Source: Gemmatimonadales bacterium (GTDB lineage: Bacteria; Gemmatimonadota; Gemmatimonadetes; Gemmatimonadales; GWC2-71-9). Taken from it: DNA of 12,118 nucleotides. The notes under the pieces are model-generated. The model saw only the letters and a list, made by a program, of their open reading frames with translations. It ran no database searches and was not told where the DNA came from. How positions within the stretch are numbered: position 1 is the stretch's first letter; each line of letters starts with the position of its first letter. Location of the stretch: NCBI GenBank assembly GCA_013812695.1, contig JACCSZ010000085.1, positions 1 through 12,118 on the forward strand, written 5' to 3'. Of this stretch, positions 7,642 to 12,118 are shown piece by piece. The translations under genes were made by a program, and so were the position numbers.

Positions 7642-8029
7642 TTACTCCACCCGCGTGGCGATCCACCACGTCGTCCCCCCACCATCCTTCACCCCGCCCC
7701 GCTTGTCCGCGTTCGTCCTTCTTGACCGGCTCCTGCACCGAGGTCCCGCCCGCGTCAAGGGCGCGCCGGTAGGTCGCGTCCACGTCGGCCACGTAGACGT
7801 GCACGTGGGATTCGATCGGCGGCCACCCCGGAGCGCCGTCGGCGACCATCACGACGGTATCGTCGATCCGGACCTCGGCGTGCACGACCTTGCCGGACGG
7901 ATCGGAGAACCGGCGCAGCTCGACCGCGCCGAAGACGCGCGCGAGGAACTCGATGGTGCCGCTGGCCCCGTCCACGATCAGGTAGGGCGAGACGCTGGTG
8001 TAGTCCTGGGGCTTGTGCGGCGGGCTCAT
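7642..8029 (-). CDS. VOC/glyoxalase (PhnB-like) family protein with an apparent frameshift near the 3' end
   Basis: Start ATG at 8029, preceded by TAGGAG at 5-nt spacing; an ATG ten codons upstream (8059) lacks such a site. It opens with YTSVSPYLIVDGASGTIEFL, typical of the PhnB-like VOC fold, then VHAEVRIDDTVVMVADG and SHVHVYVADVDATYRRAL. After KKDE (GAA codon 7714-7712) the reading frame departs from the family. Skipping one base (7711) restores ADKRGGVKDGGGTTWWIATRVE and a TAA at 7644-7642, exactly the ending and length expected (about 128 residues). Unrepaired, the frame runs to a TAG at 7493 with a basic tail unlike the family, encoded partly by the inverted-repeat element. VOC proteins include dioxygenases, glyoxalases and antibiotic-binding proteins; the substrate here is unknown. 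Real mutation and assembly error are both possible. Confidence 0.8.
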
Positions 8030-8056
8030 GGCGGCTCCTAGGCCGGGTGCATGACT

Positions 8057-8063
8057 CAAGATA
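8057..8063 (-). promoter_or_regulatory. Candidate -10 element of the VOC gene (TATCTTG)
   Basis: TATCTTG on the minus strand lies 27 nt before the ATG at 8029 and upstream of the TAGGAG ribosome site. No clear -35 is seen. It resembles the element found upstream of the divergent gene (8138-8144). Confidence 0.3.
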
Positions 8064-8137
8064 GCTCGCCCGAGTTGTGCCGGTGCCCCCTGCCCGGTCG
8101 TTACCAGATTGTGCCCTGGCCGATCCCGGGCCCAAGC

Positions 8138-8144
8138 TAGTTTG
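8138..8144 (+). promoter_or_regulatory. Candidate -10/-7 element of the SnoaL-like gene (TAGTTTG)
   Basis: TAGTTTG is 30 nt before the ATG at 8175, with the AAGGAG ribosome site between them. It fits TAnnTTTG, the Bacteroidota-type -7 element. No TTG is placed at the distance that element would need, so support is partial. Confidence 0.35.
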
Positions 8145-8174
8145 CTGTGGACCCAACCTCAACAAGGAGAAACC

Positions 8175-8567
8175 ATGACCGCGACTGCCCCCGCCGCCAC
8201 GGCCACCCTCGCCCAGGAGCTGGTAACCCTGTGCCGTGCCGGACGCCATCTCGACGCAGTCGAGACATTGTACAGCCCGAACATCGTGAGCGTTGAATCC
8301 GCCGGCACCGAGGCCATGCCGGCCGAAATGAGTGGCATCGACGCGATCCGCGGAAAGCAGCAGTGGTGGGCGGAGAACTTCGAGGTGCACGACAGCAAGG
8401 TGAACGGACCGTTTCTGGCTGAGAACCAGTTCGCGGTTCAGTTCGAATTCGACACGACCTTCAAGCCTACCGGGGAGCGCTCCCGCATGACCGAAATGGC
8501 GCTCTACACCGTGAAGGACGGGAAGATCGTGCACGAACACTTTTTCTACAACGCTCAAGGCGCCTGA
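8175..8567 (+). CDS. SnoaL-like / NTF2-fold protein
   Basis: 130 residues. The ATG at 8175 is chosen because AAGGAG stands 7 nt upstream; an upstream in-frame start at 8109 adds a low-complexity lead unlike the family. The pattern is typical of small SnoaL-like cone-shaped domains: a helical start with LAQELVTLCRAGRHLDAVETLYSPNIVSVES, the turn EMSGIDAIRGKQQWWAEN, strands VHDSKVNGPFLAENQFAVQFEFD, and the closing MALYTVKDGKIVHEHFFYNA. Proteins of this fold bind small hydrophobic molecules or act as isomerases, cyclases or dehydratases; no substrate can be given and many are of unknown role. It is transcribed divergently from the VOC gene over a 145-nt shared control region, which may mean joint regulation. 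No signal peptide, so probably cytoplasmic. Confidence 0.9.
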   Translation: MTATAPAATATLAQELVTLCRAGRHLDAVETLYSPNIVSVESAGTEAMPAEMSGIDAIRGKQQWWAENFEVHDSKVNGPFLAENQFAVQFEFDTTFKPTGERSRMTEMALYTVKDGKIVHEHFFYNAQGA

Positions 8568-8581
8568 TCGGGACGAGCTGG

Positions 8582-8629
8582 CTCACGTCGAAGAATCTGG
8601 CGAGGACATCGAAACCGTTGAGACGTGAG
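8582..8629. terminator. Inverted repeat between convergent genes
   Basis: CTCACGTC (8582-8589) is perfectly inverted as GACGTGAG (8622-8629), with a 32-nt loop and no U-tract. It begins 15 nt past the SnoaL-like stop and ends 18 nt before the stop of the small minus-strand gene. The position suits a two-way terminator, but the structure is weak. Confidence 0.25.
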
Positions 8630-8647
8630 GGGGGCGACGGGCTTCGG

Positions 8648-8809
8648 TCACCCTCCTGATGGGCGATCCGCCTCCGGGGCAGATTCGCCCTCGACGTCCT
8701 CTTGCCGCGCGCTGGCCCGCTCAAGCTTGCGCTGTTGCTTGTCTTCCTTCTTGCGCTGCTTGGCCTGTTCTTTCTGATGCTTTTCGAACCCGTAGTTGCG
8801 CTTCGGCAA
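8648..8809 (-). CDS. Small highly charged conserved-looking protein, TTG start
   Basis: 53 residues beginning MPKRNYGFEKHQKEQAK. The TTG at 8807-8809 is chosen because GGGAG stands 7 nt upstream and because small proteins starting (P)KRNYGFEKRQKE are familiar from several bacterial genomes. An ATG at 8848 would add 13 residues of unlikely sequence and would remove the spacing. The body is a run of Lys, Arg, Glu and Gln (KEQAKQRKKEDKQQRKLERA), predicted to be one helix or coiled coil, followed by an acidic tail (EDVEGESAPEAD). No function is known to me; nucleic-acid or ribosome binding would be a guess. A TATATG at 8832-8837 on the minus strand could be its -10, giving a short leader. Confidence 0.65.
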   Translation of the reverse strand: MPKRNYGFEKHQKEQAKQRKKEDKQQRKLERASARQEDVEGESAPEADRPSGG

Positions 8810-8884
8810 GGGAAAGCTCCCGCTGGATGAGCATATACCTGGCGGCACCCAGCCCGGATGGCCGGGCGCCGGTCCGAGCGCGAC

Positions 8885-9229
8885 TTACCAGGCGAGCAGG
8901 CCGTCTTCGTCCAGAAAGGCGGCGACGACGACGAGCGATGGCAGGCTCGGGGTCTGCTTGAAGGCTCGTGCGGCATCTCGCAAGGCCGGAGAGGCACGCT
9001 GCCCCGTCCGCGCCCGGTACTCGCGGTGGGTCACCGCCAACTCTTTGAAGACCCGGCGGAGAGACCGGGTCTCAGGGCTCTGGGTCGGGGACTGCAACGT
9101 CGGGGATCGCAACGACTTCCGGGCACCGGGCTTCCTGGTGCGCGGCTTGAGGGTCCGGGCGGCCTCGGCGACGCGCGCGCGGACTCGGTCAGTCAAGGGA
9201 GACGAGGAATCCTTGAGGTTCTCGGGCAT
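8885..9229 (-). CDS. Hypothetical protein, 114 residues
   Basis: Not recognised by function. From ATG 9229 (preceded by AGGA at short spacing) it reads MPENLKDSSSPLTDRVRARV, then a basic low-complexity linker at about 25-52, then a compact region SLRRVFKELAVTHREYRARTG, SPALRDAARAFKQTPSLPSLV and a hydrophobic end VVVAAFLDEDGLLAW. The second half looks like a small helical domain and seems constrained. I have an impression of similar proteins in Gemmatimonadota, which I cannot verify. Upstream starts on the same frame would cover the intergenic region with unlikely sequence. A minus-strand TATCTTT (9291-9285) could be its -10. It is divergent from the gene at 9447. Confidence 0.6.
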   Translation of the reverse strand: MPENLKDSSSPLTDRVRARVAEAARTLKPRTRKPGARKSLRSPTLQSPTQSPETRSLRRVFKELAVTHREYRARTGQRASPALRDAARAFKQTPSLPSLVVVAAFLDEDGLLAW

Positions 9230-9392
9230 GGGATCCTGCCAGGGGGAGGGAGGCCCCGCATCGGCATGACGGGGGGACAGCAGGAAAGATAACCTCGGTT
9301 TCGCCGGACGCGACTTGACGGGAGCACTGACGGATCCTGCACCTGAAGGGACATGCCCGTCGTGCTCCTCGACAGCGTCGCACATTTGAGAA

Positions 9393-9421
9393 TTGACTGG
9401 GCCGGGTTACCGCTCGATAGT
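9393..9421 (+). promoter_or_regulatory. Candidate sigma-70 type promoter of the small gene at 9447
   Basis: TTGACT (9393-9398), a 17-nt spacer and GATAGT (9416-9421): five of six and four of six matches to the usual hexamers. Transcription would begin near 9428, giving a leader of about 19 nt that carries the GAGGG ribosome site. This is the best conventional promoter in the window. Confidence 0.5.
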
Positions 9422-9446
9422 GAGACAGCTAGTCCTCGAGGGATCA

Positions 9447-9704
9447 ATGGAACGTGCGTTCATCGCCCCGGATCGGCGGCTCTGGCTAGTGCGCCCCAGG
9501 TCAGCCGTTCGACGAAACGAAACCGCGACTCACGTCACGCTCGAGCTGATGACGGACGACGAGACGCGGGTCGTCAGTTGCCGGCGAGACGAGTGGGACG
9601 TGCCCGCCCCGAACTTCGCCGCGCTCCTGGCGCGCTCGGTCCCGGGAGGCGCCTCGCGGAACATTTCGCGGCCAGGGGACGAGGGGATGTTCGATCCGGA
9701 GTGA
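9447..9704 (+). CDS. Hypothetical protein, 85 residues
   Basis: Function unknown. ATG 9447 is preceded by GAGGG at 5-nt spacing; an in-frame upstream start at 9393 would overlap the promoter hexamer and is rejected. The sequence MERAFIAPDRRLWLVRPRSA begins like a small beta structure, followed by THVTLELMTDDETRVVSCRR, WDVPAPNFAALLARS and an acidic end DEGMFDPE. The alternating pattern suggests a small beta-rich domain, cytoplasmic. It has its own promoter and a short leader, and converges on the kinase gene 23 nt away. Confidence 0.6.
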   Translation: MERAFIAPDRRLWLVRPRSAVRRNETATHVTLELMTDDETRVVSCRRDEWDVPAPNFAALLARSVPGGASRNISRPGDEGMFDPE

Positions 9705-9727
9705 GTGCGGGGTTCCCGATACTTCAG

Positions 9728-11280
9728 CTAAACAGGTCCCTCGCTGCGCTCGGGATGAGGTATTGACTCCAACCCGTCCAACGCCCGTCCCAGCTCCGCG
9801 GCACCCGCCGGCCGGTCCTCCGGCCGCTTCGCCAGACAAGCCAGCACCAGACTCTCCAGCGCCCGAGGCACCGGGTTCTCCGTCCGCGCCGAGGGCGGGA
9901 CCGGAACCTCCTGGAGATGTTTGACGATCATCTGGATCGCGGTTTCCGCCTCGAAGACCAGACGTCCGGTAAGGAGGAAGTAGGCGACGCAGCCCAGCGA
10001 GTACAGGTCCGCGCGTCCATCCACCGCCTGCTCGTGCGCCATCTCCGGAGCCATGTAGGCCGGCGTGCCCGGGGTGACTCCGGCGGCGCTCGCCAGCGAC
10101 TCGTCACCGTCCCCGGCCGTCACGGACTTCACCAGCCCGAAGTCGAGCACCTTGACGAAGTCGTGGCGCAACCCGACCTGGCCCAGGTGGATGTTCGCCG
10201 GCTTGATGTCGCGGTGCACCAGCCCGGCGGCGTGGGCTTCCTCCAGTGAATCGCAGACCTGGCGCAGGATGTGGATCACCCGGGCAGCGGGCCGTGCCGC
10301 CGCACCAGCGTCTCGAGATTGGAGCCCTCCAGCAGCTCCATCACCAGGTAGAGCCGACCTTCTTCCGTCACTCCGAAGTCGTAGAGCGCCACGGTATGCG
10401 GGGACCGAAGCCGGGCCGCGGCTTCCGCCTCGCGCCGGAACCGGACGGTTGCCAGTTGTGCTTTGGCCCCGTTGCCGGCCGCGAACACCTCGGCCCGGAT
10501 CAGTTTGATCGCCGCCGGACGCGCGAGCATGCGGTGAGTCGCCCGGTACACTTCGCCCATGCCGCCGCGGCCCAGCAGCTCGCCGAGGCGGTAGCTCCCC
10601 AGCTCCCGCTCCCGGCTCACCTGTTGCCCCAGCCGGGTGACCACACCCGAAATCACCACGGCGACGCCGAGCAGGAGGTAGTTGGGGTAGTGCATCACCA
10701 GCGTGTCGAGCGCGGAGTCGAAGCGGTAGACGCCGGCGGCCCTGCCGATCAACATACCGAGCGGATCCATGGAGGCCGCCACGAAGCCCGCGACGGCCAT
10801 CTTCCACGGCGGCGAGGGAACGATCGCGGCGAACATCAGGATGACCGGTCCGATCCAACTGATCATCGGCGTTGGGAGGATCGGCGTGGCGGAGGCCGGG
10901 CCCCAGTGAATCATCAGCCCGACGTCGAGGGCGGTGACCACCATGTAGACGAGGCCCAGGTCCATCACCAGGGCCGGGTCGCGCTCGCCTTTCCTGAGAT
11001 AGAAGAACAGCGCCAGCGAGATGAACACGCCGAGGGCGCAGATGAAGTCGATGTCCCCCAGGCGCGTGATGCGGGGATCAGCCGGGTTCGTGGTGTAGAG
11101 CGCGAGCCGGGCGAGGGCGGGCCCGAGCACCCAGAGCGCCGCGCCGATGAGCGCCATGACCTCCAGCCGCCGGGACGCCTGGCGGAGAAGGTCGTAGGGC
11201 AGGCGGCCACGGCCCGCGGAGGTCCCCAGCTCCGCCGACGTGTCCTTTCGCGGCTGGGCGATCAGCTTGGGGTAAGTCAC
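9728..11280 (-). pseudogene. Membrane Ser/Thr protein kinase, catalytic domain interrupted by a frameshift
   Basis: GTG start at 11278-11280, overlapping the amidohydrolase TGA by four bases. The first 334 residues have about six membrane segments (about 43-62, 78-96, 104-124, 138-156, 160-178, 198-216). The kinase N-lobe follows: LGRGGMGEVY (236-245), AAIKL with Lys259, and the hinge VMELLEGSN. After GPLPG the frame hits TGA at 10278-10276. One frame over, the domain continues with VIHILRQVCDSLEEAH, HRDIKPAN, DFGLVK, PGTPAYMAPE and DLYSLGCVAYFLLTG, and ends at 9728. A one-base deletion in the CCCGGG run near 10280-10285 would explain this; repaired, the kinase has about 517 residues. The last residues, HPERSEGPV, are encoded by a dispersed repeat arm. 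If the shift is an assembly error the gene is intact. Hanks-type kinases phosphorylate Ser/Thr in signalling. Confidence 0.85.
9735..9758. repeat. Half copy of the palindromic repeat, inside the kinase 3' end
   Basis: GGTCCCTCGCTGCGCTCGGGATGA matches one arm of the repeats at 2339-2404 and 4662-4743 with a few changes (compare CTCCTTCGCTTCGCTCAGGATGA). The other arm is not found next to it. On the minus strand it is read in frame as HPERSEGP, two codons before the kinase stop. Confidence 0.75.
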
Positions 11281-12118
11281 GGAGCCGGTTGCCGCGCCCC
11301 GGGTCCCCGCACCACCCGCCCTGGCCGCGCGGCCGTCACTTCGCCGTCCCGCAGGGTCGCCGTTCCGTTCACCACGACGTGGCGAACGCCCACGGCGTAC
11401 TGGTGCGGCCGCTCGTAGGTGGCGCGCTCGGCGATCGCGGCCGGATCGAAGACGACGATGTCGGCGAAGTAGCCGGGCAGGAGCCGGCCTCTCCGCCGAA
11501 GATGCAGGTTCGCCGCCGGCAGCGCGCTCAGCCGGTGCACCGCCTCCTCGAGCGGGATCAGCCGTTCCTCCCGGACGTACTTGCCGAGCAGGCGGGCGAA
11601 GTTCCCGTAGGCGCGCGGGTGGGTGGCGTTGGCTGGAACCGAGTCGGCGATGGTCCACGCTCCGCCATCCGAGCCAAAGCTCACCCACGGCGTGCGCACC
11701 GCGTTACGAACGTTGTCCTCCGCCATGCTGAAGAACACGGCGCCGACCCGGCTCCCGTCTTCCACCACGAGATCCATCGCGGCCACCGCCGGGGCCACTC
11801 CGCGATCCCGGGCCACTTTCTCCAGCGTGCTTCCCACGAGCGGGCGCAACAGCGGAGAGCGGAAGCCGACGAGCAGAACGCCGGCCGGGTTTCGCATGTC
11901 GCTCTCGGCCTCGATGCGGGCGCGGGCGGCGGGATCCCGCAGCCGGGCGAGGAGCGAGTCGAACCCACCGGCCTCGGCCCAGGTCGGGAAACGCGACGAG
12001 AGCCCGGTGGAGGACGCGGGATAGGTATACATGTCGGCGGTGATGCGGAGCCCGGCGTTCCGGGCCGAATCGATCTTGGCCAGCAGCGCGTCGAACTTGC
12101 CCCAGTTGTCCGCGCCGG
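11277..12118 (-). CDS. D-aminoacylase / N-acyl-D-amino-acid deacylase family amidohydrolase, 5' part beyond the window
   Basis: About 279 C-terminal residues are visible; the frame is open to the right edge, and full proteins have roughly 480-560. GADNWGKFDALLAKIDSARN followed by GLRITADMYTYPASSTGLS is typical of this family. FGSDGG includes the conserved Asp of the metal site, and the end carries LLPGYFADIVVFDPAAIAER and VVVNGTATLRDGEV, the usual amidohydrolase C-terminal beta elements. The N-terminal metal ligands lie outside the window. Such enzymes release D-amino acids from N-acyl derivatives, though many members have other or unknown substrates. Whether it is secreted cannot be judged. 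Its TGA (11279-11277) overlaps the GTG of the kinase (GTGA), so the two are probably cotranscribed and translationally coupled. Confidence 0.9.
   Translation of the reverse strand, partial: GADNWGKFDALLAKIDSARNAGLRITADMYTYPASSTGLSSRFPTWAEAGGFDSLLARLRDPAARARIEAESDMRNPAGVLLVGFRSPLLRPLVGSTLEKVARDRGVAPAVAAMDLVVEDGSRVGAVFFSMAEDNVRNAVRTPWVSFGSDGGAWTIADSVPANATHPRAYGNFARLLGKYVREERLIPLEEAVHRLSALPAANLHLRRRGRLLPGYFADIVVFDPAAIAERATYERPHQYAVGVRHVVVNGTATLRDGEVTAARPGRVVRGPGARQPAP

Overview
The window is GC-rich (by eye about two thirds G+C) bacterial chromosomal DNA with short intergenic gaps, many GTG or TTG starts and no plasmid, phage or transposase genes. Gene content (a lipoprotein metallopeptidase, a membrane-anchored Ser/Thr kinase, a serine hydrolase with a C-terminal DUF3471-like domain, small uncharacterised charged proteins) and the dispersed palindrome that reads HPERSEG in one frame resemble soil or metagenomic Gemmatimonadota or a close relative. 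That assignment is inference from family resemblance.

Layout: 1-558 is the 3' part of a TerC-type membrane protein on +. It meets, tail to tail with shared stop codons, an M2-like zinc peptidase lipoprotein (555-2330, -). A YciF/DUF892 ferritin-like protein (2507-3016, -) and a fosmidomycin-resistance type MFS transporter (3385-4611, -) follow. A class C beta-lactamase-like serine hydrolase lies at 4798-6372 (+). A probable minus-strand operon holds a MobA-like nucleotidyltransferase (6815-7459) and a DksA/TraR-family protein with a half-lost zinc finger (6416-6784). A VOC/glyoxalase-like protein (7642-8029, -), whose 3' end is out of frame, is divergent from a SnoaL/NTF2-like protein (8175-8567, +). 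Three small genes at 8648-8809 (-), 8885-9229 (-) and 9447-9704 (+) have no assigned function. The right end is a minus-strand pair: a D-aminoacylase-type amidohydrolase that runs off the window (11277-12118) overlaps by GTGA a membrane Ser/Thr kinase (9728-11280). A frameshift interrupts the kinase catalytic domain.

Non-coding structure: two complete copies and one half copy of a palindromic repeat sit between genes. The half copy supplies the last codons of the kinase. A separate inverted-repeat-bounded element of about 112 bp lies between the VOC gene and the nucleotidyltransferase. Several leaders carry a TAnnTT(G/T) hexamer at -10 distance, reminiscent of the Bacteroidota -7 element.

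The genes do not form one pathway. The set reads as ordinary housekeeping and stress-related chromosome. I found no convincing new defence or mobile system. The items most worth checking are the recurrent promoter-like motif, the repeat elements that rewrite gene ends, the two frameshifts and the unusual kinase layout.
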